A program made the position numbers and the translations under genes. From Pseudomonadota bacterium (lineage in GTDB: Bacteria; Pseudomonadota; Gammaproteobacteria; Acidiferrobacterales; Acidiferrobacteraceae), in the NCBI GenBank assembly GCA_021784755.1, contig JAJYHM010000040.1, positions 27,762-91,761 on the forward strand: a DNA stretch of 64,000 nucleotides, in the 5' to 3' direction. The notes beneath the pieces are model-generated. The model was given only the letters and a program-made list of their open reading frames with translations, did no database searches and was not told the DNA's origin. Below, piece after piece: positions 31,301 to 38,493 of the stretch (the first letter of the stretch is position 1; every line of letters starts with the position of its first letter).

Positions 31301-32201
31301 GGCCTTGCGTGACGAGCCGCAGAGTGCGGCCGAGTCCTACGCGCTATTGGCCGACCCGGCCGATCCGGGCCTGCATGCCCATGTGCCCTTCGACGTGGAT
31401 GCGCCACTCGCCCCGTATCTGGCCTCGACGAGGCCTCGCGTGGCCATCCTCCGCGAGCAGGGGGTCAATGGTCAACGCGAGATGGCGGCAGGCTTCATGG
31501 CGGCGGGTTTCGAGGCCGTGGATGTCACCATGAGCGATTTGCTAGTAGGCCGCGAGGATCTCGCATCCTTCGCGGGATTTGCGGCCTGTGGCGGTTTTTC
31601 GTTCGGGGACGTGCTGGGGGCGGGCGGCGGTTGGGCGAAATCGATCCTCTTTCATGAGGGGCTGCGCGCGCAATTCGCGACCTTCTTCGGGCGCCCCGAC
31701 ACCTTCGCGCTCGGGGTCTGCAACGGTTGCCAGATGATGGCGCACCTGCGGTCGATCATACCGGGTGCCGAGGCCTGGCCGGCGTTCGTGCGTAACCGCT
31801 CCGAACAGTTTGAGTCGCGCACCGTGCTGGTGGAGGTTCCCGATAATCCATCCGTATTGCTTGCGGGTATGGCCGGCGCCCGTCTCCCGGTGCCGGTCGC
31901 CCATGGCGAGGGCCGCGTGCTGTTGACCCCCGACGGCCGTGGCGCGCTGGAGCGCGAACGGCTCGTGGCGGCGCGTTATGTGGATCACTACGGCCGTCCG
32001 ACCCAGGTCTACCCGCGCAATCCCAATGGTTCGACCGGCGGCATCACCGGGCTCACGACCCCGGACGGCCGCTTCACCGCCCTCATGCCGCATCCGGAGC
32101 GGGCGGTTCGCACGGTCGCCAATTCCTGGCACCCACCGGCTTGGGGCGAGTACGGCCCGTGGTTCGAGATATTCCGCAATGCCCGGCGCTTCGTGGCTTA
32201 G
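28308..32201 (+). CDS. purL: Phosphoribosylformylglycinamidine synthase (long form)
   Basis: A 1297-residue single-chain FGAM synthase, the fourth step of purine synthesis. An N-terminal PurS-like region, two AIR-synthase-type halves (motifs [40 protein letters not shown]) and a C-terminal class I glutamine amidotransferase (GVCNGCQMM with the catalytic Cys, MPHPERAV with His and Glu) are all present. The length is that of gammaproteobacterial PurL. An alternative ATG lies three codons inside. Its 3' end overlaps the convergent lipoate ligase gene by four bases. Confidence 0.97.
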   Translation: MTHMTLSFDGPAAVAAFRAERMLRRLTQVAPITAVAARYRHFTYLDGPLSEAEERVLAALLDYGAPPLPIAPESRTFLVVPRLGTISEWSSKATDIARRCGLQSVVRLERGIVWHLASERVLSAEECDRVAALIHDRMTETVLADPADSAALWLDATPAPGSVIDVLGAGIDALIHADRTLGLALSDEERRYLLEAFTGLGRNPTDAELMMFAQANSEHCRHKIFNADFSIDGRPCERSLFAMIRETAKASPGGLLSAYADNAAVIEGPPLGSRLFVDAETRRYITHQEPVPILLKVETHNHPTAISPHPGAATGAGGEIRDEGATGLGGHPKAGLAGFSVSDLRLPDALRPWEVDRGAPERLASALDIMLEAPVGAAAFNNEFGRPVILGYFRSFELESAGAVYGYRKPIMLAGGAGIVRPSQVAKRDLPVGTPLVVLGGPALLIGLGGGAASSGASGGGQQELDFASVQRGNAEMQRRAQEVIEACIALGANTPILSIHDVGAGGLSNALPEIVHGAHRGADIEMRAIWNGQPQMSPMQIWCNEAQERYVLAVREDALALFMVLCERERCPVALVGHVTEDLRLRVHDAHFADRGAPYPVDLPLSLFLGDPPRMKRDVRSVRRPSRAVATRSLDIYEAVTRVLTLPGVASKEFLVTIGDRSISGLVCRDQTVGPWQVPVADVGVTATGYGDTTGEALALGERAPVAVIDAPASARMAIGEALTNLAAARIRRLPDVKLSANWMASAGSEGEDAALYYAVEAVALELCPALGIAIPVGKDSLSMRAQWRAHGDRQEVRAPVSLVVTAVAPVIDVRKTLTPQCVVAGDTELLLVDFGHGKDRLGGSALAQVYGLEGGRPPDVDDPRLLKLFFGVVQALNELGLLLSYHDRSDGGLFVTLCEMAFAGKCGLDIDITGLGLDPVAALFNEELGAVLQVPAASREGIFGALKKKGLLRYTKRIGTVRPGRDIIVRHCGRVFLEGDRMAYERLWAETSFRMQALRDEPQSAAESYALLADPADPGLHAHVPFDVDAPLAPYLASTRPRVAILREQGVNGQREMAAGFMAAGFEAVDVTMSDLLVGREDLASFAGFAACGGFSFGDVLGAGGGWAKSILFHEGLRAQFATFFGRPDTFALGVCNGCQMMAHLRSIIPGAEAWPAFVRNRSEQFESRTVLVEVPDNPSVLLAGMAGARLPVPVAHGEGRVLLTPDGRGALERERLVAARYVDHYGRPTQVYPRNPNGSTGGITGLTTPDGRFTALMPHPERAVRTVANSWHPPAWGEYGPWFEIFRNARRFVA

Positions 32202-33217
32202 CTTGGCGCGCCTAAGAGAGCCGCGATGAAGGTATCGCGCTCGACGCCGAGGGCGGAGAGGTTGGGGAGGGCGGTTAGGAGGGCTGCGTGCTCGAGTGGC
32301 CGGCCGACGAGGGAAGAGAGATTGATGGGCGCGTCTCCCGAGGCCGCGCGCAGGGTCGCGGTTCTTATGTGGTCGTCCTGGACCGTGAGCGATACGACGA
32401 TGCGGCCGGTAGCGGTCGTGATCGCGCGCTGACAGAGGTAGAGCCCCTCGCGTACCTTGAAGAGCGACCGGGGCCGGGTATCGTCGGAGTCCACGACCTG
32501 CGGGTCGCTCAGCTCGCAGGCCACCTCGCGCGCCTTAGTGACGAGGCAGGCGGGCACGGCACGCGACGTGAGACCTCCAAGGAGCGGCGCGAAGGCCTCG
32601 GCCAGGGCGCGTTTGACGGCCACAGGTCCCGGGCGCGTCCCGGTGCGGGCGTGGATGGATGTGAGCCCTTCATTCAAGGTGGCTTTGAGGGGCGCGCGCA
32701 AACCCTCATCCGGCAGCTTGACCACGCGATGCATGAGATCGGTATCGAAATCGAGCAGGATACTGCCGACGAAGCAGAAGCACCCGTTGATGTCGCCCGC
32801 GCCTTGCCCGCCGATCTTGCATCCCTCGGCCGTGACAATATCATTGATAGGGCGCAGTCGGGCCTCGATGCCGAAACGGCGGTAGACTGCGATCGGGGCC
32901 TGGGAGAGGTGTCGATAGGCCTCGTCGACCCGGCTTGGCACGATGGCATGGGGTCGTCTTAGGACCAGCGTATAGAAGACCTGGCCCGGGCCCAGCAGCA
33001 CCATGCCGCCGCCGGTCTCGCGCCGCATGACCGGGATGTCGTGGGCGCGGCAATAGTCCTGGTCCAGGCAGCTTGCCGCATCGTCGAACGCGCCTAAGCT
33101 CACGAAGGACCGTGCTGGCTCTATCAGGATCAGTCCCTCGCCGCCTAGGCGCGCTAGGGCATGGAAATAGGCGATGGGGAGTATGCCGCTATTGTCGGCG
33201 GGTTCGAAAAGCTCCAT
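32198..33217 (-). CDS. Lipoate-protein ligase A family protein
   Basis: A 339-residue LplA/LipB-fold protein that attaches lipoate to a carrier lysine. The lipoyl-AMP pocket shows [20 protein letters not shown] (about residues 65-84), [17 protein letters not shown] holds the catalytic Lys, and GLTSIHA follows. A C-terminal extension of about 100 residues corresponds to the accessory domain. The downstream LbpA-like lipoyl protein is a likely substrate. In sulfur oxidisers a dedicated ligase (sLpl) serves LbpA of the sHdr pathway, so that role is possible. There is no clear Shine-Dalgarno before the ATG. It is divergent from the FNR-type regulator. Confidence 0.8.
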   Translation of the reverse strand: MELFEPADNSGILPIAYFHALARLGGEGLILIEPARSFVSLGAFDDAASCLDQDYCRAHDIPVMRRETGGGMVLLGPGQVFYTLVLRRPHAIVPSRVDEAYRHLSQAPIAVYRRFGIEARLRPINDIVTAEGCKIGGQGAGDINGCFCFVGSILLDFDTDLMHRVVKLPDEGLRAPLKATLNEGLTSIHARTGTRPGPVAVKRALAEAFAPLLGGLTSRAVPACLVTKAREVACELSDPQVVDSDDTRPRSLFKVREGLYLCQRAITTATGRIVVSLTVQDDHIRTATLRAASGDAPINLSSLVGRPLEHAALLTALPNLSALGVERDTFIAALLGAPS

Positions 33218-33276
33218 CGGACGGTCACGTGGGCGCAGGGCGCGAAGGGCGCCTATATTAACAGCAGGGGGCGGAC

Positions 33277-33969
33277 ATGCATGAGGATTTGAAGGCGGTC
33301 CACAAGGCGCCGCTCTTTTCGGGACTGTTCCCCGATGAGATCGAGCAGTTGCTTGGCCACGCCAAACGACGCACCCTCAAGGCCCACGAGACCTTGTTCG
33401 CGGAAGGCGATCAGGCCAGCGCCTTCTATTTCATTGTGACGGGCTCCGTGCGCCTCTATCGGCTCTCGCCCCAGGGCAACGAGAAGGTGATCGAGATCCT
33501 GATGGCCGGGCAGACATTTGGGGAGGCTGTCGTGTTCCTGGGCGGCCACTATCCGGTCTATGCCGCTGCCCTGTCCGATGCCGTGCTCGTGGAGATACCG
33601 ACCGGCGATTTCGTGAGGATATTGAAGGCCAACGGCGGCATGGCGCTGCGCATGTTGGCGAGCATCAGCATGCGCCTGCACCAGCTCATCAACGATGTGC
33701 AGGCCCTGACGCTGGAGACCGCCGGACAGCGTGTGGCGGGCTACCTGCTTGGCCAATCCCCGGCCGACGCCAATTCGGGGGACGTTCATATCCAGGTCCA
33801 CAAGAATGTTGTGGCCTCGCGCCTTGGGGTCAAGGCCGAAACCTTCTCGCGCGTGCTTGCGACCTTGCGCGATCTGGGGCTCATTTCGGTCGCTGGCAAC
33901 GACATTCATATCACCGATCGCGTGCGGCTCGCGCAGTGGCGCGACGAGGCGGGATCGGGACGGCCTTGA
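33277..33969 (+). CDS. Crp/Fnr-family regulator with FNR-type DNA recognition
   Basis: A 230-residue regulator with a cNMP-type beta-barrel (about 12-130) and a winged helix-turn-helix (about 150-220). The recognition helix KAETFSRVLATL has the E-x-x-S-R pattern that gives FNR its TTGAT specificity. The N-terminal cysteine cluster of oxygen-sensing FNR is absent, and the protein has no Cys elsewhere, so an Fe-S oxygen sensor is excluded; DNR/NnrR-like NO sensing or another ligand is possible. FNR-type boxes lie at its own stop codon and at 35506. TATATT (33252-33257) is a possible -10. Confidence 0.88.
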   Translation: MHEDLKAVHKAPLFSGLFPDEIEQLLGHAKRRTLKAHETLFAEGDQASAFYFIVTGSVRLYRLSPQGNEKVIEILMAGQTFGEAVVFLGGHYPVYAAALSDAVLVEIPTGDFVRILKANGGMALRMLASISMRLHQLINDVQALTLETAGQRVAGYLLGQSPADANSGDVHIQVHKNVVASRLGVKAETFSRVLATLRDLGLISVAGNDIHITDRVRLAQWRDEAGSGRP

Positions 33970-34008
33970 TGGCAGTCAAGGTGGGCATTGTGGCCCGATC
34001 CTTACACT
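33964..34008 (+). promoter_or_regulatory. FNR-type box and promoter for the LbpA-like gene
   Basis: CCTTGATGGCAGTCAAGG (33964-33981) contains TTGAT-GGCA-GTCAA, one mismatch from the FNR consensus. Its centre is 33972.5. A -10 TACACT (34003-34008) predicts transcription from about 34015, putting the box at about -42, the class II activation position. The box overlaps the stop codon of the regulator gene. Confidence 0.65.
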
Positions 34009-34029
34009 GAAATCCAAGGAGCACAAGGC

Positions 34030-34479
34030 ATGACAGAGTACCGCGGATGCGAGCTGCCGGACGATCTTTTCTATGACCTCGACTATGTATGGGCGCGCCC
34101 CGATGAGAACGGCCTTGTGGTCCTCGGTATCACGGATGCCGCGCAGACCATGGCCGGGCGCGTGCAGAAGATCCGCATCAAGAAGGTCGGCACGCATCTG
34201 AACAAGGGGCGCCACGTGGCGACCCTCGAGAGCGGCAAGTGGGCGGGCGGCGTGCCATGCCCGTTCGAAGGGACAGTGGAGGAGGTGAACACCGCGGTCC
34301 TCGAGACCCCGCACCTCGTCAACATCGGCCCCTACACGGACGCCTGGCTTGCCAAGGTGCGGCCTGTCGAGCCCGCGACCGCGTTCGCCGATCTCGTGAC
34401 TGGACCCAAGGCCATGGAGGCCTTGCGGGTCTGGCTGGATCGCTACGATGTCCAGTGCATGCGCTGCGCCGAGCCTTGA
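34030..34479 (+). CDS. GcvH-like lipoate-binding protein, LbpA type
   Basis: A 149-residue protein with the GcvH hybrid-motif lipoyl fold (ADENGLVVLGITDAAQ-like strand, HLNKGRHVATLESGKWAGG). The lipoylated Lys is in ESGKW, as in the LbpA proteins that carry sulfur in the sHdr pathway; glycine-cleavage GcvH usually has ESVKAASD. No glycine cleavage genes are near, whereas a lipoate ligase is. AAGGAG lies eight bases before the ATG. It is preceded by an FNR-type promoter and followed by a hemerythrin gene. The rest of the sHdr pathway is not in this window, so the role is inferred. Confidence 0.8.
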   Translation: MTEYRGCELPDDLFYDLDYVWARPDENGLVVLGITDAAQTMAGRVQKIRIKKVGTHLNKGRHVATLESGKWAGGVPCPFEGTVEEVNTAVLETPHLVNIGPYTDAWLAKVRPVEPATAFADLVTGPKAMEALRVWLDRYDVQCMRCAEP

Positions 34480-34503
34480 TGACGCGAAGACGGAGGTGAT
34501 GCC

Positions 34504-35031
34504 ATACACATCAGCGAGAAAGGCGCGCCTGCTGCGCCCGGTTTCGACGACCCCTTGGGGCTCCTGGCGGCCTGTCACGACCGTATCGAGGGGCATTGCG
34601 CGACGCTCGTGCGCTTGAAGGCCTATGTGCGGGTCCACGGTGGCGACCGCGATGCACGGCTGGCGGCCGAGCGGGTGTGGGGCTATTTCGCGCAGGCCGG
34701 GCGTTGGCACCATGAGGATGAAGAGCGCGATCTCGCGCCCCTGCTCGAACGTGAGGGCGATGGCGCGCTTGCTGCGGCCATGGCGCGTCTGATGGCCGAG
34801 CATCGGGATCTGGAGCGCGCCTATGCGCCCCTCGAGCCTATCTTGCGGGCGCTTCCTGCCGCGCCAATCGATCTTCCCGTTGAACCTTATGTGAGCCGCA
34901 TGCGCGCCCACATGGAGGCCGAGAATACTGTGATCCTGCCGCGCGCCCGTGCCCTGCTCGGTGCGCCCGAGATCGCGGCTTTGGGCCGCGCCATGGCGGT
35001 ACGCCGCGGCGTTATGCCTCGAGCGCCTTGA
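34504..35031 (+). CDS. Hemerythrin HHE-domain protein, non-standard start
   Basis: A four-helix diiron protein, about 175 residues if read from 34504. Ligands are visible in CHDRIEGH, WHHEDEERDL, AEHRDLERA and HMEAENTVILP. Proteins of this type normally begin ...FDDPLGLLxxCHxRIE, and that segment is present in frame, but no ATG, GTG or TTG precedes it after the in-frame stop at 34480. ATA at 34504 stands seven bases after GGAGG (34492-34496; GGAGGTGAT). The first usual codon is TTG at 34555, which would remove FDDP and lacks a ribosome site. It follows the LbpA-like gene and overlaps the next hemerythrin gene tail to tail by 20 bases. Confidence 0.75.
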   Translation: MHISEKGAPAAPGFDDPLGLLAACHDRIEGHCATLVRLKAYVRVHGGDRDARLAAERVWGYFAQAGRWHHEDEERDLAPLLEREGDGALAAAMARLMAEHRDLERAYAPLEPILRALPAAPIDLPVEPYVSRMRAHMEAENTVILPRARALLGAPEIAALGRAMAVRRGVMPRAP

Positions 35032-35443
35032 TAGCCGGGCCCGCATCCTTTAAGAGCGGGGCGACCGCGGGGTAAAACTCCTGCTCCTCCTTTTCGTCGT
35101 GGTGCTGGAGGATCTGGCCCACCGTGCCCATGAGTGCCACGGCCTCCTCGCCCTCGGCCTGCGCCAAGGCCTCGGCGATCTCCTCGAAGAATCCACGTAG
35201 GTCACGATGTCCCTTGCGAAGGATGGCGGTCATGGCGTTATCGGGGCCGTGCTGGGCTTCGTAAGCTGGGAAGAGCCAGGTCTCCTCCGCCCCCATATGG
35301 CGCTCGAGGGCCTCACGAAAGGCTTGCAGCGCCTGGCTTGCGCGTGCGAAGTCGCCGTCTTCGGCGGCTGATCGCGCCTCTGCGAAAGTGTCGTCGAGCG
35401 CGCGATGGTGGTGTGTGAAGCTCTCGATGAGTTGGCTGTCCAT
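35012..35443 (-). CDS. Hemerythrin-like HHE-domain protein
   Basis: A 143-residue four-helix protein. Candidate iron ligands are in THHHRALDD, LERHMGAEETWLFP, GHRDLRGFF and QHHDEKEEQEFYP. Hemerythrins bind O2 or NO at a diiron site or serve as iron stores. AGGAGACGTC precedes the ATG at 35443; the frame is open to 35506 but passes through the regulatory palindrome. It shares a divergent control region and an FNR-type box with the thioredoxin/DUF488/CopD operon. Confidence 0.85.
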   Translation of the reverse strand: MDSQLIESFTHHHRALDDTFAEARSAAEDGDFARASQALQAFREALERHMGAEETWLFPAYEAQHGPDNAMTAILRKGHRDLRGFFEEIAEALAQAEGEEAVALMGTVGQILQHHDEKEEQEFYPAVAPLLKDAGPAIKALEA

Positions 35444-35505
35444 GACGTCTCCTGGGCGCTCGTCGCGCCGGCCGCTATCATTACCATACAGCCGCGGCCC
35501 CGTCA

Positions 35506-35551
35506 TCCTTGATGGCCATCAAGGAGCCGTGCCGGGTGCGACTCGTAGAGT
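35506..35551. promoter_or_regulatory. Perfect FNR-type palindrome in a divergent promoter region
   Basis: TCCTTGATGGCCATCAAGGA (35506-35525) is a perfect 20-bp palindrome holding the exact FNR/DNR consensus TTGAT-N4-ATCAA. A -10 TAGAGT (35546-35551) for the plus-strand operon predicts a start at about 35558, placing the box at about -42. On the minus strand TATGGT (35488-35483) gives a start about 40 bp from the box centre toward the hemerythrin gene. One box could therefore activate both directions. Confidence 0.75.
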
Positions 35552-35582
35552 GGCCCCAAACGATGGTTTGTGGAGGTGTGCG

Positions 35583-35831
35583 ATGGAAGTGCGACTATTG
35601 GTCTCGAAGTGGTGCCCTGTGTGCCCGCAGGCCGAGCAGGTGTGGAGTGAGGTGGCGCGCCGTCAGCCGATCGACTATCAGGTTCTTGATATCGCCGAGC
35701 CTGTCGGACGGGCGCTGGTCGCGAACCTGCGTGTGCGTACCGTGCCGGCGCTGGTGGTCGACGGCAAGCTTGCCGCCGTGGGGCTGCAATCGCTTGGCGA
35801 TGCCCTGAAGATCGTTCAGCAGGCCGCGTGA
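35583..35831 (+). CDS. Small thioredoxin-fold protein with CPVC motif
   Basis: An 82-residue thioredoxin/glutaredoxin-like protein: MEVRLLVSKWCPVCPQAEQVW carries the CxxC active site (residues 11-14), and RVRTVPALVVDGKL has the cis-Pro loop. It probably reduces or isomerises disulfides, or handles a thiol-bound ligand. GGAGG precedes the ATG. Its stop overlaps the GTG of the DUF488 gene. It is the first gene of an operon controlled by the FNR-type palindrome. Confidence 0.85.
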   Translation: MEVRLLVSKWCPVCPQAEQVWSEVARRQPIDYQVLDIAEPVGRALVANLRVRTVPALVVDGKLAAVGLQSLGDALKIVQQAA

Positions 35832-36202
35832 ATCGCGGGTGCGCCCCGCGCGTCATCGTGCGTCGCATCTATGAGCCGGTGGGGCCCGACGAGCCTCCGC
35901 GTTGGCTGGTCGACCGGGTGTGGCCGCGGGGCCTCAGCAAGGCGGCCGCGGGCTTGGCCGGCTGGGCCCGGGATGCCGCGCCCACGACCGCGCTACGCCA
36001 ATGGTTTGGGCATAAGCCCGCGCGTTTCCTGGAATTTCGTCGACGCTACTTGGTTGAACTGCGTGCCCATCCGGAGGTCGTTGATGCGCTGGTGGCCGCG
36101 GCATGCGAGAGCGGGGTCGTGCTGGCGTACGCGGCGCGTGACGAGACCCACAATAACGCGGTTGTACTGCGTGAATACCTGATGGAGCGCGTGGATGGGT
36201 GA
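35828..36202 (+). CDS. DUF488 family protein (YeaO-like)
   Basis: A 124-residue protein with the family motifs VRRIYEPVG, RWLVDRVWPRGLSK and WFGHKPARFLEFRRRY, ending in AYAARDETHNNAVVL. DUF488 proteins are small and cytoplasmic with no proven function. The GTG start overlaps the stop of the thioredoxin-fold gene by four bases, and the end overlaps the CopD-like gene by eight, so the three are translationally coupled. Confidence 0.85.
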   Translation: MNRGCAPRVIVRRIYEPVGPDEPPRWLVDRVWPRGLSKAAAGLAGWARDAAPTTALRQWFGHKPARFLEFRRRYLVELRAHPEVVDALVAAACESGVVLAYAARDETHNNAVVLREYLMERVDG

Positions 36203-36656
36203 AGCGGTGTTCCTGGCGCTGATCGCGCTCCATGTGTTGGCCGCCACTACGTGGGTAGGCGGCGTGTTGTTTTTCGTGTTTGCAGTCGTGCCAGCGGCGC
36301 GCGCGGCGCCCGGGGCCGGTATCCCCGAGGCCCTTGGCCGTGCGTTTCGTCCCGTGGCTTATGTGGCGCTCGGCACTCTGATCGTGACCGGCCCTTTGTT
36401 GCTCTGGATTCTCGGCATAGGCCCCGGGATGTTTCTGCAGGCGCGGTTTTGGGCGGACCCCTTCGGTATCACCCTGGGTGCGAAGCTTGTGATGGTCGGG
36501 CTGGTGCTCGCGCTTACGGTTTGGCATGACACGGTGCTCGGCCCCCGCGGCCTGCGTACAGGCCAGCCTGGCGCCACACGCATCGTCGGGCGCACCATAG
36601 GTCTGTTGTCGGTCGCGATCCTATTGGCTGGACTTTTATTGGCCCAAGGCCTTTAG
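36195..36656 (+). CDS. CopD-like integral membrane protein
   Basis: A 153-residue protein with four hydrophobic segments. LHVLAATTWVGGVLFFVFAVVPA is typical of the CopD/YebZ family, and a second His lies in LTVWHDTVLG. Such proteins may bind haem or copper in the inner membrane. It ends the thioredoxin-DUF488 operon and overlaps the convergent ABC transporter gene by 21 bases. The function within this operon is unknown. Confidence 0.75.
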   Translation: MGEAVFLALIALHVLAATTWVGGVLFFVFAVVPAARAAPGAGIPEALGRAFRPVAYVALGTLIVTGPLLLWILGIGPGMFLQARFWADPFGITLGAKLVMVGLVLALTVWHDTVLGPRGLRTGQPGATRIVGRTIGLLSVAILLAGLLLAQGL

Positions 36657-38426
36657 CGTCGGTACGGGATCCGCGTGTGGCGGTCGGTGCGTCTCTTGCT
36701 GCAGGGCCCAGAGTTCGGCGTAGAGGCCGCCTTGCGCAATGAGTTCGCGATGGCGCCCGCGTTCCACGATGCGTCCCTCGCGCATGACAAGGATCTGGTC
36801 GGCGTGCTGTATGGTCGCGAGCCTATGGGCCACGACGATCGTCGTCCGGCGCTGGGCGAGCAGCGCGAGGCCCTCCTGCACCACCCGTTCGGAGGCCGCA
36901 TCCAGGGCCGATGTGGCTTCGTCAAAGAGTAGAATTCGGGGGCGCTTCAAGAGGGTTCGGGCGATCGCCACGCGCTGTTTCTCGCCGCCCGAGAGCTTCA
37001 AGCCGCGTTCACCTACCCGGGTTTCGTAACCGTCCGGCAGGGCGGCGATGAAGCGGCCCAGATGGGCCAGTTCCGCGGCCTCCCGCACCTCATCGAGGCT
37101 TGCGCCCGGACGACCATAGGCGATGTTGGCATAGAGGCTGTCGTTGAAGAGGACCGGGTCTTGCGGGACGATGCCGATCACCTGTCGCAGACTCTTTTGC
37201 GTCACGGCGCGAATGTCCTGGCCGTCGATCAGGATGCGGCCGTCCTCGGGATCGTAGAGGCGTGCCAAGAGTCGCATGACGGTCGATTTCCCCGAACCGC
37301 TTGGCCCCACCACCGCGGTGGTCGATTGGGGCGCGACCGTGAAATCGACATGATCCAGGAGCGGCTGGCCGCCATAAGAGAAGGCCACGTGATCGAATCG
37401 CACCTCGCCGCGCGTAATCGCGAGATCGGGCGCCCCCGGCGCATCGGCGATATCGATCGGTGCATCCAGCAGGGCGAACATCCTTTCCATGTCCGCGAGT
37501 GAATGCTTGATCTCGCGATAAACGAAGCCCAGGAAGTGCAGCGGCATGAAGAGCTGGATCAGAAATGCGTTGACCAGCACGAGGTCGCCTATGGTCATGG
37601 TGTGGTTCGCGACACCTTGGGCCGCGAGCAGCATGAGGCCTGTGGTGCCGACCGCGATGATGGCCGCTTGCCCTGCGTTTAGGAAGGCGAGCGATGACTG
37701 ATTTCTGACGGCGGCATCTTCCCATTGGGCGAGATGGGCATCATAGCGCCCGGATTCGTAGTCCTCGTTCGCGAAAAACTTCACCGTTTCGTAGTTCAGG
37801 AGGCTGTCGACCGCGTGGTTGTTGGCGCGCGAATCCATGTCATTCATCGATCGTCTGAAGACCGTGCGCCATTCCGTAATGAACAAGGTGAAGCCGACAT
37901 AGAGTGCGAGCGTACAAAACGTGATGACCGCGAACCAGAAGCGGAATTTAGCGATCAGGATGCCGGCTACGAGCGCGATCTCGACGATCGTGGGGATGAT
38001 ATTGAAGAGCAGCACGTTCAAGAGCAGCGCGATGCCGCGGCTGCCGCGTTCTATGTCGCGCGCTACTGCACCTGTTTGTCGATCCAGATGGAATCGCAGG
38101 GACAGGGTATGAAGGTGACGGAAGACCGTCGTGGCCGCGCGCCGAACGGCACGCTGCTTGACGCGCGCGAACACGAGGTCGCGTAGTTCGCCGAAGAGCG
38201 AGTTGGCGAATCGCAAACCGCCGTAGGCGGCAAGCAGCGCCACGGGCACGATGAGTAGAGAGCGCTCGGAGTCGAGGTCGTTGACGATGTCTTTCAGGAC
38301 TAGGGGAACCGCCACCCCGGCTGCCTTCGCCACGATGAGCGAGGCGAGCGCGAACCCCACGCGTAGCCGGTATTCCCACAGGTAGGGGGCGAGCCTTTTA
38401 ATTGTCGACCAAAGGAGGCCGCGCAT
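36636..38426 (-). CDS. Atm1/HMT1-type ABC exporter (membrane-ATPase fusion)
   Basis: A 596-residue half-transporter. Six membrane segments (about 15-300) are followed by a nucleotide-binding domain with Walker A VGPSGSGKSTVMRL, signature LSGGEKQRVAIARTLL, Walker B ILLFDEATSALD and the H-loop VVAHRL. NYETVKFFANEDYE in the membrane part is characteristic of the Atm1/HMT1/ABCB7 group, which exports glutathione-bound Fe-S precursors or metals. The ATG at 38426 is preferred; a GTG at 38489 would add 21 non-conserved residues. It follows ettA on the same strand with a short gap. Confidence 0.88.
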   Translation of the reverse strand: MRGLLWSTIKRLAPYLWEYRLRVGFALASLIVAKAAGVAVPLVLKDIVNDLDSERSLLIVPVALLAAYGGLRFANSLFGELRDLVFARVKQRAVRRAATTVFRHLHTLSLRFHLDRQTGAVARDIERGSRGIALLLNVLLFNIIPTIVEIALVAGILIAKFRFWFAVITFCTLALYVGFTLFITEWRTVFRRSMNDMDSRANNHAVDSLLNYETVKFFANEDYESGRYDAHLAQWEDAAVRNQSSLAFLNAGQAAIIAVGTTGLMLLAAQGVANHTMTIGDLVLVNAFLIQLFMPLHFLGFVYREIKHSLADMERMFALLDAPIDIADAPGAPDLAITRGEVRFDHVAFSYGGQPLLDHVDFTVAPQSTTAVVGPSGSGKSTVMRLLARLYDPEDGRILIDGQDIRAVTQKSLRQVIGIVPQDPVLFNDSLYANIAYGRPGASLDEVREAAELAHLGRFIAALPDGYETRVGERGLKLSGGEKQRVAIARTLLKRPRILLFDEATSALDAASERVVQEGLALLAQRRTTIVVAHRLATIQHADQILVMREGRIVERGRHRELIAQGGLYAELWALQQETHRPPHADPVPTLKALGQ

Positions 38427-38493
38427 GGCCGTCGTGTCCTGGCCTCGCCCTGCGGGGGCGTCGCCGGACCGACCTGCTAAGCTGCGCACGGTG

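Noticed and set aside
34030..34479. Glycine-cleavage H protein
   Set aside because: The lipoylation site is ESGKW as in LbpA rather than ESVKAA, and no glycine-cleavage partners are nearby. The alternative cannot be fully excluded without the rest of the genome.
34499..34618. ATG at 34499 as the hemerythrin start
   Set aside because: It is in a different frame from the hemerythrin helices and ends after 39 codons; the ATG also overlaps the Shine-Dalgarno sequence.
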